From an uncultured Eubacteriales bacterium (GTDB lineage: Bacteria; Bacillota; Clostridia; Oscillospirales; Butyricicoccaceae), in contig CAJTUM010000003.1 of NCBI GenBank assembly GCA_910579575.1, positions 127,922 through 191,921 on the forward strand: a stretch of 64,000 bases of DNA, written 5' to 3'. Positions within the stretch are counted from its first letter, which is position 1, and each line of letters begins with the position of its first letter. The notes below the pieces were generated by a model. It was given only the letters and a program-made list of their open reading frames with translations. It did not search any database and was not told the DNA's origin. The translations under genes and the position numbers were made by a program. Shown piece by piece: positions 42,337-51,323 of this stretch.

Positions 42337-43384
42337 CGCCAGGCAACTGGCCTCCCACCGCCGCAGGGTCCGCCTCCATCAGCACCTGATAAAAGCCCTC
42401 TGCTTTGGCGCGCATTTCCTCCCCTGTGAGAAAGACGATGTTGCATTGAGGCAGGGCCTTCTGGGCCACGGCGGCTTGGATGATATCGTTTTTCTCTATC
42501 AGCGCCGCCGCCTGCTCCAAATTAGCCTCGTCTGTCACATAAGCCGCGCTGGCTCCATATTCCTCCATCAGCGTTTCCAAAGCCTGAGGATGCTGCTGGG
42601 CAAATTCCTTGCGGACGATCAAACAACCCATGGTCAAAACGCTTTTGCCCTGGGCGGCTTGGTCCCAAAGCTCTGTCAGGTCCAACGCGATCCGGAGGTT
42701 CTCATTCTGGGCCAGAGCGCTGGTCACAAAGGGCTGAGGCAGCAGGGCCAAATCCGCCTGGCCTGAGGCCAGCAGCGCCGCCAGCTCGGCGTGTTCCGTC
42801 TTATACTCCACTTGAACGTCCTGCCCTGGCGTCAGGCCGTTTTGCGTCAGCACATAATTCAGAGCATATTCCGGCGTGGAGCCCTTGCCAGTAGCATAAA
42901 TCGTCCGGCCCCGCAGGTCTTCTACTGACTGAATCTGCTCGCCGCTTTCCACCAGATAAAGCACGCCCAAGGTATTCAGCGCGGCCAGCTGCACTTGGCC
43001 TTGGGTTTTGTTGTAAAGCACGGCGGCCAAGTTGGCGGGCACGGCGGCGGCGTCAAATTCGCCAGTCACAATGCCGCCGGTGATTTCGTCCGGCGCGCCG
43101 GCCAGCGTAAACTCATATTGCCCCTGGCTCTGGCCCTGGGCGGCGTCCTCCATCCATTTGACCATGCCCATAGCGGTAGGCCCTTTCAGCGCAGCCACTC
43201 GAACGGTTATTTCTTCCGCCGGGTCCGCCGGGTTCTGGTCGTCTTCCGGGCTATCCTGGGGCTGGTTCTGGTCTTGCCCCTGGTTCTGGGGTTGTCCCTG
43301 CTGAGACTCCTCCTGTTTTTGGCATCCTGTCAACGAAAAGGCCAACAGGCCGGCCAGCAGAAGACTGAGCAATTTTTGTTTCAT
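42311..43384 (-). CDS. ABC transporter substrate-binding lipoprotein, NitT/TauT-like
   Basis: Extracellular receptor of 357 residues. The signal MKQKLLSLLLAGLLAFSL is followed by the lipobox LTGC, then a Gln/Pro/Asp-rich linker to about residue 58. The conserved front of the folded part reads RVAALKGPTAMGMVKWMEDA, followed by FTLAGAPDEITGGIVTGEFD, typical of a clostridial branch of this family for which the ligand is not known. The start overlaps the crp-like stop as ATGA. Expression is therefore tied to the Crp-family regulator upstream. Confidence 0.93.
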   Translation of the reverse strand: MKQKLLSLLLAGLLAFSLTGCQKQEESQQGQPQNQGQDQNQPQDSPEDDQNPADPAEEITVRVAALKGPTAMGMVKWMEDAAQGQSQGQYEFTLAGAPDEITGGIVTGEFDAAAVPANLAAVLYNKTQGQVQLAALNTLGVLYLVESGEQIQSVEDLRGRTIYATGKGSTPEYALNYVLTQNGLTPGQDVQVEYKTEHAELAALLASGQADLALLPQPFVTSALAQNENLRIALDLTELWDQAAQGKSVLTMGCLIVRKEFAQQHPQALETLMEEYGASAAYVTDEANLEQAAALIEKNDIIQAAVAQKALPQCNIVFLTGEEMRAKAEGFYQVLMEADPAAVGGQLPGDDFYYQGQ

Positions 43385-44058
43385 GTTGTTTCCTCCTCTT
43401 GGATGTTGGGACAGGCCGCCCGCTCCAGCGCTTTTTTATCCAACAGCGTAATCCGGCTCCCCTGGCGGGCCAAGCAGCCCTGGCGCTCCAGCGCGTCCAG
43501 AGCCCGATAAAGAGAGGCTCTGCCCAAATTGAGTTCGCCGGCCAGATTGGTATAATTCACCGCCTGGAGCTCCGGCCCCCTTTGCAGCAGCCACCGGGCC
43601 GCCCGAGCCTGAGCCGTAGGCGTGGTAAAGCTGCCGATTTTGTCGTTGAGAAATTGGATGCGTTGGGACAAAAAGGCGATATAATTCCGGGCTGTCCGAG
43701 GGTTTTGAGCGAACATCCGCTCCAGCTGCTCGTCGGTGTAAAAGGCGACGGCCGTCTTCCCCTGGGCCACAATCCTGCTGACATACCGTCGGGAAGGGTT
43801 GAACAGGGCGGCTGCGCCAAAACAGCCTCCAGGGCCCAAAACGTTCAGCGGCGCTCCTGAAGGGCTGTAAATTCGCGCGCCCCCTTCCAGCAACAGGCCC
43901 ACGGCCCGCCGGAACCGGCCGGTTGAATAGATGGTCTGCCCGTCTTCAAACAGCTGCTTATCGCCCCAGGCGGCAAACAAAGCGGCCTGACACGGCGGAA
44001 TATCCGCCAGAAGAAAACTGCCTTGCACAGCCTGGATTTCCTTTGGTTCCAATTCCAT
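43381..44058 (-). CDS. Crp/Fnr-family transcription regulator
   Basis: Regulator of 225 residues: an N-terminal cyclic-nucleotide-type effector domain (GRFRRAVGLLLEGGARIYS, VLGPGGCFGAAALF) and a C-terminal winged helix (YTNLAGELNLGRASLYRALDALERQGCL). No CxxC cluster motif for Fe-S sensing and no obvious cAMP phosphate-binding RxS motif were seen, so the effector may be the importer's ligand or a redox signal. The ATG at 44058 (MELEPKEIQA) lies eight bases after GGAGG; a second ATG at 44073 is less likely. A palindrome at 44073-44088 overlaps the start of transcription and fits autoregulation. Confidence 0.9.
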   Translation of the reverse strand: MELEPKEIQAVQGSFLLADIPPCQAALFAAWGDKQLFEDGQTIYSTGRFRRAVGLLLEGGARIYSPSGAPLNVLGPGGCFGAAALFNPSRRYVSRIVAQGKTAVAFYTDEQLERMFAQNPRTARNYIAFLSQRIQFLNDKIGSFTTPTAQARAARWLLQRGPELQAVNYTNLAGELNLGRASLYRALDALERQGCLARQGSRITLLDKKALERAACPNIQEEETT

Positions 44059-44072
44059 GCTCCATTCCTCCA

Positions 44073-44088
44073 TGTCTCATTTGAGACA
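44073..44088. promoter_or_regulatory. Palindromic operator of the Crp-regulated operon
   Basis: TGTCTCA-TT-TGAGACA is a perfect palindrome with seven-base arms, resembling the TGTxA-N6-TxACA layout of Crp/Fnr sites. It covers the expected transcription start, a position for repression. Confidence 0.65.
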
Positions 44089-44093
44089 CTGGA

Positions 44094-44122
44094 AGTATAC
44101 CCGATTGCCGGCCTGTTGTCAA
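44094..44122 (-). promoter_or_regulatory. Promoter of the Crp/ABC importer operon
   Basis: Minus strand perfect TTGACA (44117-44122), 17-base spacer, TATACT (44094-44099), near-consensus. The palindrome begins about six bases downstream of the -10. Confidence 0.85.
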
Positions 44123-44243
44123 TCCCTTGGAAGAAAGACGCAAAAACCCGCCGGAGTTTTTGCCCCTCGGCGCAACGCCCCGACAAGCGAAAAGACTTTA
44201 GCGGATGAAACCGCCGAATGGAGCGCCGGCCAGAAACAGGTTG

Positions 44244-44292
44244 CAAAAACCCCGGGGAACCCTTGATCTATCAAGTTTCCCCGGGGTTTTGC
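44244..44292 (-). terminator. Terminator of the MarR/MATE operon
   Basis: On the minus strand GCAAAACCCCGGGGAAACTTGAT pairs with ATCAAGGGTTCCCCGGGGTTTTTGC, a long stem with a small internal bulge, then the U-rich arm. It lies directly after the MATE stop. Confidence 0.85.
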
Positions 44293-44300
44293 ATTTTATT

Positions 44301-45677
44301 TTATTCTTGAATAATGTGCCGCCTGGTTTTCCATTTTCCGCTGAGGAAATAGGCGCCGCCGATCAAGAAGGGAACAAAGCTGGACAAGGCGTTGCCATAC
44401 CAAAAACCATAGATGCCCAGCCCCATCAGCCGGCCCATCACATAGGCCAGGCCGATGCGCACCAACAAACCGTCCAGCAGCGCCACGGCCAAGTTGAGTC
44501 TGGCGTAGCCCGAGCCGTTGATCAGCGCCGTCATAGGCGGGCGCAGCACGCAGCTGGCATACATCAACACCGCCACGGGGATATAGGAAATCGCCATATC
44601 CAACACGGCCTCGTCCTGGGTGAAAAACCCAAAAACTGTCCGCGGAAACAGGAGGGTGACGACGGACAGAATCACCGCCACCACGCTGTCCAATGCAAAC
44701 GATACGCCGATAATACGAGGCACCCGCTCATATTTTTCCGCTCCGATATTTTGGGCGATCATAGAGCCTCCGGCAGTGGACAGCGCTTGAGCGAACACAT
44801 TGGTCACGGTCTGTAGTTTATTTCCAATTCCAGTGACGGCGGAAGCGATTACGCCATAGGTATTCACCCAAGAGGTGATGAATAACTTGGAGAAGGAGAT
44901 GGCCGCCGACTGAAGCACCATCGGAACGCCCAATTTAATCAACGCGGCGAACGCCTCTTTGTCAATGCGGAAACTGGCCGGCTTGAAATCAAACCCAAAC
45001 TGCTCTTTTGTGCGGTAAAGCAGGACAATGGCGCACAAAAAGCTGAGAGATTGGCCCAACACCGTGGCCAACGCCGCCCCGAAAGCGCCCATGCCCAATC
45101 CGGCGATAAACGCCAGGTCCAATACCAAATTGACCGCCGAGGCAATGGCGATAAAGAGAAACGGCCGCTTGGAATCGCCCATCCCTCGCAAAATGGCGCT
45201 GACCAGATTATAGCCATAGATGAAAACCAGACCCCAGACGCAAACGCCCACATAATCCCGGGCATATTCCAGCGATTCTGGCGGCGCGTTGACCCAATTC
45301 AGAATCTGGCCCTCCAGCGCCAGGCAAGCCGCCGTCAGCAGGACGGCGCAGCCCAGCAAAAAGGAAAACAACGTGCCAATCAATTTGCTGATTTTTTCCC
45401 TTCTGCCAGCTCCTAAATATTGTGAAATAATCACCTGGCCGGCGTTGGACACGCCCATGGCGATAAAGGTGAGGAAAGTGAGCACTTCGCCGCCCACCGC
45501 CACGGCGGAAAGGCCGGCGGCGCCCACGAAACGGCCCACAACCACCATATCCACCATATTATAGACCGTTTACAGCAGGCCGGAGAAAAACAAAGGCGCA
45601 GCGAAAGAAATCAGCTGCCGGGGCACGCTGCCCACAGTCAGATCCCGAGCCATGGTTCCGTTATTCTTGCCGCTCAT
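44301..45677 (-). pseudogene. MATE-family efflux transporter interrupted by a nonsense codon
   Basis: Sequence of a complete MATE (NorM/DinF-like) drug/sodium antiporter, 458 codons and twelve membrane segments, but codon 36 is TAA (45570-45572). The true start is ATG 45677 (MSGKNNGTMARDLTVGSVPR), overlapping the marR stop. The sequence before the stop, AAPLFFSGLL, and after it, TVYNMVDMVVVGRFVG, is exactly what the family has around a Gln (CAA), so one C-to-T change explains it. The rest is open to the end. Translation could restart at the ATG at 45557, which would lack the first helix; otherwise the pump is inactive. Confidence 0.85.
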
Positions 45678-46110
45678 CTGCGTCGCTTCCTTCCAACCGC
45701 TTCAGATTCTCGTGGATTTGCGCCAGCGTTTCCAAAAAAGCCTGCCGCCGCGCCGGGTCGATCCCTTGCCAGGCCGCCCGCTCCATCTCTTCCACCTTTT
45801 TTTGAATGGGCAGCCAAATTCGTTTGGCCTGCTCCGTCAGGTAAACGGCCTTTTTCCGCCGGTCTCCCTCCTCTTTTTCGCAGCGAATCAGCCCATCCCG
45901 CTCCATTCGCTCAATCAGGCCGGACATGGTGGACTTGTCCACGTCCCAAGCGGCGCAGATTTCCCCTTGGGCGCAGCCCTCATGGGCAAAAATATATTCC
46001 AGCACCTTGGGCTGCCCTGGATGTAGCCCCGCTGAAAAAGCCTCTTTGAACACGATTTTCTTGAAACGCCCGTGAACCAACGCCATCCAAATGTGCAGTT
46101 GTCGTTCCAT
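45661..46110 (-). CDS. MarR-family transcription regulator
   Basis: Winged-helix dimer regulator of 149 residues. The DNA-binding segment is GEICAAWDVDKSTMSGLIERMERDGLIRCEKEEGDRRKKAVYLT, split around residues 52-95, with the DxRxxxVxLT wing typical of MarR. Its stop overlaps the MATE start by 17 bases, so both are one operon in which it probably represses the pump until a drug-like ligand binds. A palindrome lies just past the -10 box. The gene itself looks intact although the pump gene is not. Confidence 0.92.
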   Translation of the reverse strand: MERQLHIWMALVHGRFKKIVFKEAFSAGLHPGQPKVLEYIFAHEGCAQGEICAAWDVDKSTMSGLIERMERDGLIRCEKEEGDRRKKAVYLTEQAKRIWLPIQKKVEEMERAAWQGIDPARRQAFLETLAQIHENLKRLEGSDADERQE

Positions 46111-46130
46111 TGTTTTCCTCCTTTTCTTTT

Positions 46131-46144
46131 GTTTGTATACAAAC
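46131..46144. promoter_or_regulatory. MarR operator palindrome
   Basis: GTTTGTATACAAAC is a perfect 14-base palindrome lying directly downstream of the -10 element (the symmetric core extends to AT-rich flanks). It fits autorepression by the adjacent MarR protein. Confidence 0.7.
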
Positions 46145-46145
46145 T

Positions 46146-46175
46146 ATTTTATCGCTCTAGGCGCCTTTTTGTCAA
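46146..46175 (-). promoter_or_regulatory. marR-MATE promoter
   Basis: Minus strand perfect TTGACA (46170-46175), 18-base spacer, TAAAAT (46146-46151). Confidence 0.8.
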
Positions 46176-46274
46176 GAAGTTTGTTTCCAAACCTTTTTTC
46201 TTGGCTATGCCGCGCCGATTTTTGTGCAAATTGCTCTGTTTTTCGGCATTTTGCACAATTTTCATCCGCCGTAA

Positions 46275-46303
46275 TTGACAAGTAAATTTTCTCAGATTAA
46301 AAT
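46275..46303 (+). promoter_or_regulatory. Promoter of the hydrolase/peptidase/second ABC operon
   Basis: Perfect TTGACA (46275-46280), 17-base spacer, TAAAAT (46298-46303). A TATAAT also occurs at 46310-46315, but without a -35 at the right distance. Confidence 0.7.
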
Positions 46304-46347
46304 CATTATATAATGTTATAGAAAGACTGAATTTGGGAGGCCGTATT

Positions 46348-47163
46348 ATGGATGTTTTATCAATCCTGCGCCAAGACCCTATGATCCTATCGGCAGAGGA
46401 GCAGACGCCCGACGAGAGCTTTGCCGGCCTCGTCCGCTTGTTTTCCCTGTTTTACCAAAGCGACGGCCTGCGGGTAGCCGGGTATCTTTCGGTTCCCAAA
46501 GAGCGGAGCCAACCTGCGCCGGCAGTGATTTTCAACCGAGGCGGCAACCGGGAATTCGGTTTGCTGCACCCCAACGCGGTATGCCGCCTTTCCGCTCGGG
46601 GCTATGTAGCCCTGGGCAGCCAGTACCGGGGCAATGGCGGCGGCGAGGGGCAGGAGGAATTCGGCGGAGCGGAAATCAACGATGTGATCGCGCTGATCGA
46701 CCTTTGCCAGCGCCTTCCCTTTGTCAAGCAAGGAGGCGTCTATATGCAGGGCCATTCCCGGGGCGGCATGACCACATATCTTTGCTGCGCCAGAGACCAG
46801 CGCGTCAAGGCCGCCGCCATCGGCGCAGGGGTATCCGACTGTGTCGCCATGTACCACAGTCGGGAGCAGAGCATGAAAGACGTATTCCACGAGCTGGTAG
46901 GCGGCTCCCCGGAGCAAATGCCCGAGGCTTTCCGGGCCCGGTCCGCCGTCTGCTGGCCGGAGAAAATCATCCCTCCTGTGCTGATCTGCCAGGGAACGGA
47001 AGATTGGCGGGTAATTCCCCAGCAAGCCTATGATATGGACGCAGCCCTGACCCGAGCAGGCAAGGAGCACAAGCTGACGATTTACCCTGGAGCGGACCAT
47101 TCTCTGCGGGGAACCAGCTATCTGGACGACGTGATTCAGTGGTTTCAAGACCATCCCTTTTAA
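46348..47163 (+). CDS. Alpha/beta hydrolase of the prolyl-oligopeptidase group
   Basis: Serine hydrolase of 271 residues. The nucleophile is in GHSRGG (Ser137); the acid Asp is in GTEDWRV and the catalytic His in GADHSL near the C terminus. The oxyanion segment is FNRGGNREFG near 62-71 and SQYRGNGGGEG at 91. The S9-type layout fits a peptidase or esterase. The ATG at 46348 follows GGGAGG. The C1 peptidase starts 32 bases later, so it may help process peptides or peptide-like compounds brought in by the transporter behind it. Confidence 0.88.
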   Translation: MDVLSILRQDPMILSAEEQTPDESFAGLVRLFSLFYQSDGLRVAGYLSVPKERSQPAPAVIFNRGGNREFGLLHPNAVCRLSARGYVALGSQYRGNGGGEGQEEFGGAEINDVIALIDLCQRLPFVKQGGVYMQGHSRGGMTTYLCCARDQRVKAAAIGAGVSDCVAMYHSREQSMKDVFHELVGGSPEQMPEAFRARSAVCWPEKIIPPVLICQGTEDWRVIPQQAYDMDAALTRAGKEHKLTIYPGADHSLRGTSYLDDVIQWFQDHPF

Positions 47164-47195
47164 CGGATTGTGCGAAACAGAAAGGAGCGTTTTTG

Positions 47196-48500
47196 ATGAA
47201 CAACCCCATTACCCCGCAATTTCTGGCGGAATGCCGGCAACGCTGGCAAAAGGACGTTCAGGGCCGGCAGACCGCCAACGCCATGGTGAAAAACGGCCCT
47301 CTGCTTGTGGCTATGGACCTGGAAATCCCTCGCCGCCTGCCCTTTTCTTTTTCGGTGGACGTGTGGGACGAAGGCGTGACCGATCAGGGAGAAAGCCTGC
47401 GCTGCTGGGCCTTCGCCTCGCTGAATATCGTCCGCCAAAACGTCAAGCGAGCGCTGAATCTGGCGGAAGCAAATTTCGAGCTTTCCCAAAACTTCATTTA
47501 TTTTTACGACCAGCTGGAAAAGAGCGCCGATTTTCTAAACGACATGATGGAACTGGCGGAGCTGCCGCTGAACAACCCGAACATACAAAACAGACTGCGC
47601 CGACCCATTATGGACAACGGCCAGTGGTTCACCTTTGCCAAGCTGGCGGACAAATACGGCGTGGTTCCCAAATTCGTCATGCCGGATACCCAGTGTTCGC
47701 CGGATACCAAGTATGTCACCCGCATTCTCGGCGACAAGCTGCGCCTGGGCGCCAAGCTGCTGCGGGAGGCGGAGCCGGAAGCTCGGGAGCAAATCCGGCG
47801 CCAGGAGCTGGCGGAGATTTACGGTATCCTATGCCGCTTCCTGGGCCAGCCGCCGGAAACCTTTGATTTTTCCTTCCGCACAGCGGAAGGCCAATATCGC
47901 CGCTTGACCGGCCTGACGCCTTTGGAATTTTTCCGACAATACGGCGGCGTGGACGTAAGCCGGCACATGACCATTATCCACCATCCGCTGCCCGAACGGC
48001 CCTATGGCAAGGTCTATACCGCCAACCAGGATGGAGCGGACGACGGAACCAAACGGCTGAATTTAGATATTTCTACCATCAAAAAACTTGTGATTGCCCA
48101 GCTGCAAGGGGGCGACCAGGTGGTTATGGGCTGCGACGTGGCCAAACAATCCCACAAGCCCACCGGCTATATGCACAAGGATTTGCTGGATTACGAAACC
48201 GCTTTCGGCGCCCGGCTGACCATGCCCAAGGCGGACCGCATCCGCTACAAAGGGACCGCCGGGACCCATATCATGACCTTCAGCGGCGTGGAGTTGGACG
48301 AAACCGGCGCTCCTCTGCGCTGGAAGGTCCACAACAGCTACGGCCCCCAGATGGGAATCCAGGGCCATTATGTGATGGACGACAGCTGGTTTGACGAATA
48401 TGTGCTCAGCGTGGTGATTGATAAACAATACGCCCCGCCGGAAGTTGTGGCCGCCTACGAAGCCGCCCCGGAAAAAATGGACCCCGGCGAGCTGTATTAG
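47196..48500 (+). CDS. pepC: C1-family aminopeptidase (PepC/bleomycin-hydrolase type)
   Basis: Intracellular cysteine peptidase of 434 residues. The triad and oxyanion residue are all visible: Gln and Cys in VTDQGESLRCWAFASLN near 66-82, His in GTHIMTFSG near 365 and Asn in KVHNSYGPQMG near 390; the C-terminal VVIDKQY tail of this family is present. Bleomycin-hydrolase relatives form barrel hexamers that trim peptides from the N terminus. Position before a peptide importer implies that the imported compound is a peptide or an amide of one. ATG 47196 follows AAAGGAGC. Confidence 0.93.
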   Translation: MNNPITPQFLAECRQRWQKDVQGRQTANAMVKNGPLLVAMDLEIPRRLPFSFSVDVWDEGVTDQGESLRCWAFASLNIVRQNVKRALNLAEANFELSQNFIYFYDQLEKSADFLNDMMELAELPLNNPNIQNRLRRPIMDNGQWFTFAKLADKYGVVPKFVMPDTQCSPDTKYVTRILGDKLRLGAKLLREAEPEAREQIRRQELAEIYGILCRFLGQPPETFDFSFRTAEGQYRRLTGLTPLEFFRQYGGVDVSRHMTIIHHPLPERPYGKVYTANQDGADDGTKRLNLDISTIKKLVIAQLQGGDQVVMGCDVAKQSHKPTGYMHKDLLDYETAFGARLTMPKADRIRYKGTAGTHIMTFSGVELDETGAPLRWKVHNSYGPQMGIQGHYVMDDSWFDEYVLSVVIDKQYAPPEVVAAYEAAPEKMDPGELY

Positions 48501-48553
48501 CTGTATTAACCGATTGATTTGGCGCCTTGCGCCTGAAAAAGGAGAGACGAGAC

Positions 48554-50248
48554 ATGAAACGCAACCTATCCCTGCTGCTTGCTTTGACGATGCTGCTGGG
48601 CCTGCTGGCCGGCTGCAGCATGAAACCCCCGGAGCCCATGGAGGACGACGCCTCCCATAACGACAAGAACGACGCCGCCCCCGAAGACCAAAAGAGCCCG
48701 CAGCCCGCTTCCGGCGAAAAAGACGCAGAGCAATACCTGAACGTGCTGCTGACCGACGAGCCCTCTGTGCTGGACGTGGCCCGGTTTCTGGGCGTTACCG
48801 ACCGCAATCTATTTATGAACCTGAAGGAGCCGCTGGTTCGCATTGAAAACGGCGAAATCGTGGGCTCCGGCGCGGAGAGCTGGGATATCTCAGACGACGG
48901 TCTGACCTATACCTTCCATCTGCGGGAAAACTACTGGAGCGACGGCCAGAAGGTGACGGCCCAGGATTATGTCACAGCCCTGCAGCGCCAATGCGACCCG
49001 GCCAACGCCTTTGCCTTTACCGCCGACTATGCCGATATTAAAAACTTCACAGCCATCAGCAAAGGCGAGGCGGACCCCTCTACCCTGGGCGCCACAGCGC
49101 CGGACGACAGCACCTTGGTCCTTGAGCTGGAGCAGATCAACGTGGCCCTGCTCGCCAGCACGGATTTCTTCCCCGATCGGGCGGATATCGCCCAACAGCA
49201 TGGGGACACTTTGGGCGCCGAGGCAGATAAAACCCCCTGCTGCGGCCCATTCTCTCTAAAAAGCTGGAACCACAATAGTTCCCTGGAGCTGACCAAGAAC
49301 GAAAAATACTGGAACGCGGAAAAGGTCTATCTGCAAAACGTGACCTATCACATCATTCCCGATCAAAACGCTCAGCTTGCCTCGTTGGAAAACGGCTCCT
49401 TGGATTACCTTGGCGTATCCACGCCGGAATATGTGACCAAGTTTCAGGGCCGGGACGATATGTCTGAAATGATGTTTTCCACCGGTCGCACGGTTATGGT
49501 GCTGTTCAACTGCGAAGACCCGATTCTGTCCAATCCAAAAATCCGCATGGCCCTTTCCCTGTCCATGGACCGAGACGCGCTGGTTGAAGTCGTCACCAAC
49601 GGCGTGTCCACTCCCGCCTATAGCCTGGTTCCGCCGGATTCCTATGTGGGCAGCCTGAATTTCCGCGAGAACGCCGAGGAACCGCTGGAAGCGGTTATGG
49701 CGGCAAACCCCGACCCCAAAGCCCTGTTGATTGAGGGAATGAAGGAAGCAGGTCTGGGCGAAGACCCCTCAAAACTCACTCTGACGCTCTCTTGGGGCGC
49801 CACCACCGCCACAGCCCGCACTTATGCCGAGCTGTATCAACAGATCTGGCAGGACGAATTGGGCTGCGTGATCGAGCTGGAATTCAACGACAACGCCACG
49901 CATATGGGCAACGTCAACAACGCCAATTATCAGCTGGCCACCTTCAGCTGGGGCGCCGATTACGAGCCGCAGTTCCAGCTAAGCCGTTGGGCTAACAAGG
50001 TCGGCGGCCATTCCCGCTGGAAAAACGAGGAGTACGCTTCTCTGGTAAACCAGGCTTCCCAAACCCAGGACGAAAAAGAGCGTCTGGAGCTCTATGCCAA
50101 GGCGGAAAAGATGCTGGTGGAAGACGCCGCCATGGCTCCCCTTTATTTCGGCGCCACTCGCCGCTTCTATTACAACTATGTGCATGGCCTGACCGGAAAC
50201 GCCTTTGACAAAACAGGCTTTATCAACGTTTATACCTCTGGCAGATAA
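48554..50248 (+). CDS. Peptide ABC transporter, substrate-binding lipoprotein (second system)
   Basis: Receptor of the SBP_bac_5 family, 564 residues, more like OppA than the first system's receptor. The signal peptide MKRNLSLLLALTMLLGLLAG is followed by Cys in LLAGC, then an Asp/Lys/Pro-rich linker to about 68. Typical parts are YTFHLRENYWSDGQKVTAQDY near 120 and NPKIRMALSLSMDRDALVE near 330. It is preceded by the peptidase genes and followed by a terminator and the other four transporter genes. The terminator again separates receptor from permeases, so dosage control is the same in both systems. Confidence 0.93.
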   Translation: MKRNLSLLLALTMLLGLLAGCSMKPPEPMEDDASHNDKNDAAPEDQKSPQPASGEKDAEQYLNVLLTDEPSVLDVARFLGVTDRNLFMNLKEPLVRIENGEIVGSGAESWDISDDGLTYTFHLRENYWSDGQKVTAQDYVTALQRQCDPANAFAFTADYADIKNFTAISKGEADPSTLGATAPDDSTLVLELEQINVALLASTDFFPDRADIAQQHGDTLGAEADKTPCCGPFSLKSWNHNSSLELTKNEKYWNAEKVYLQNVTYHIIPDQNAQLASLENGSLDYLGVSTPEYVTKFQGRDDMSEMMFSTGRTVMVLFNCEDPILSNPKIRMALSLSMDRDALVEVVTNGVSTPAYSLVPPDSYVGSLNFRENAEEPLEAVMAANPDPKALLIEGMKEAGLGEDPSKLTLTLSWGATTATARTYAELYQQIWQDELGCVIELEFNDNATHMGNVNNANYQLATFSWGADYEPQFQLSRWANKVGGHSRWKNEEYASLVNQASQTQDEKERLELYAKAEKMLVEDAAMAPLYFGATRRFYYNYVHGLTGNAFDKTGFINVYTSGR

Positions 50249-50257
50249 TCCCTCGAA

Positions 50258-50294
50258 TCGCCGTCGGAGGAATTTTCTCCGGCGGCGGTTTTTC
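50258..50294 (+). terminator. Partial terminator between second receptor and permease genes
   Basis: CGCCGTCGGAGGAA, loop TTTT, CTCCGGCGGCG then GTTTTTC; near-perfect stem with a T run. Confidence 0.8.
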
Positions 50295-50377
50295 ATCATG
50301 TGATTTTCAACAAAGCCGGCCCGCGGTTTTGCTAACGAGCAGACTGGCCGCCGGAAAGCGAGGCGAACGATAAAAAC

Positions 50378-51307
50378 ATGACAAAATTTATTGTCAAGCG
50401 TATCTTTTATATGCTGGCGGTGCTGTTCTGCGTGGTCACCATCACCTTTTTCTTAGTGCACAGCATCCCCGGCGACCCCATTTCCTCTATGGTGGAAGAC
50501 TTGCCCTTAGAAACCCGGGATTTGTATTTGGAGAAATACGGCTTTGACCAGCCGATTTTTCTCCAATATATCAAATTCATCAAGCAGCTGGCCGCTGGCG
50601 ATTTGGGCCAATCCCTGCGTTACCCGGGCCGTCGGGTTGTAGACATTGTGAAAAATTACGCCCCGGTATCCGGCATGATCGGCGGCCTTTCCCTGCTGAT
50701 CGGCTTTGCCGCCGGCATCGTTTTGGGCATTGTGGCCGCTCTCAAGCGCAACCAGTGGTCTGACCGGGTCATTATGGTGCTGGCCCTGCTGGGAACCACC
50801 ATTCCCACGTTCGTGGTGGCGGCGGTGCTGCAATATGCTCTCACGGTGACCTACCCTTTGTTCCCCACCACCGGCTTCGGCACAGCGAAACACTTGGTTT
50901 TGCCTGTGGCCTGTATGTGCGTGGGGCCTCTTTCCAGCTACGCCCGCTATATGCGCTCCAGCGTGCTGGACGTGACGGGGCAAGATTTCATCCTGACGGC
51001 GGAGGCCAAGGGCGTCAGCCAGTTCCGCATCGTCACCCGCCATTTGTTCCGCAATTCCTTTTTGCCCTGCGTCACCATGATCTGTACCAGCGTGGCCGGC
51101 ATTTTCTCTGGCTCCTTTATCATTGAATCCATCTTCGCTATCCCCGGCTTGGGCAAATATTTTATCAGCGCCATCAACGACCGGGATTATTCTGTGGTAT
51201 TGGGGCTGAATATCATCTTCACCGGGGTTTACATCCTGTCCGTGCTGATCAGCGATATTCTGTTGGCCATGATCGACCCCCGTATCCGCCTGACGGACGA
51301 GGCTTAG
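50378..51307 (+). CDS. dppB: Peptide ABC transporter, permease DppB-like (second system)
   Basis: Membrane subunit of 309 residues with about six helices. The N terminus MTKFIVKRIFYMLAVLFCVVTITFF, RSSVLDVTGQDFILTAEAKG (EAA loop) and the C-terminal AMIDPRIRLTDEA are family features. The ATG is preceded by AAGCGAGG at 50356-50363, a weak and unusually distant ribosome site. Paralogous to the permease at 22947 but clearly not a recent copy. Substrate unknown. Confidence 0.92.
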   Translation: MTKFIVKRIFYMLAVLFCVVTITFFLVHSIPGDPISSMVEDLPLETRDLYLEKYGFDQPIFLQYIKFIKQLAAGDLGQSLRYPGRRVVDIVKNYAPVSGMIGGLSLLIGFAAGIVLGIVAALKRNQWSDRVIMVLALLGTTIPTFVVAAVLQYALTVTYPLFPTTGFGTAKHLVLPVACMCVGPLSSYARYMRSSVLDVTGQDFILTAEAKGVSQFRIVTRHLFRNSFLPCVTMICTSVAGIFSGSFIIESIFAIPGLGKYFISAINDRDYSVVLGLNIIFTGVYILSVLISDILLAMIDPRIRLTDEA

Positions 51308-51323
51308 AAAGGAGGAGACTTTT

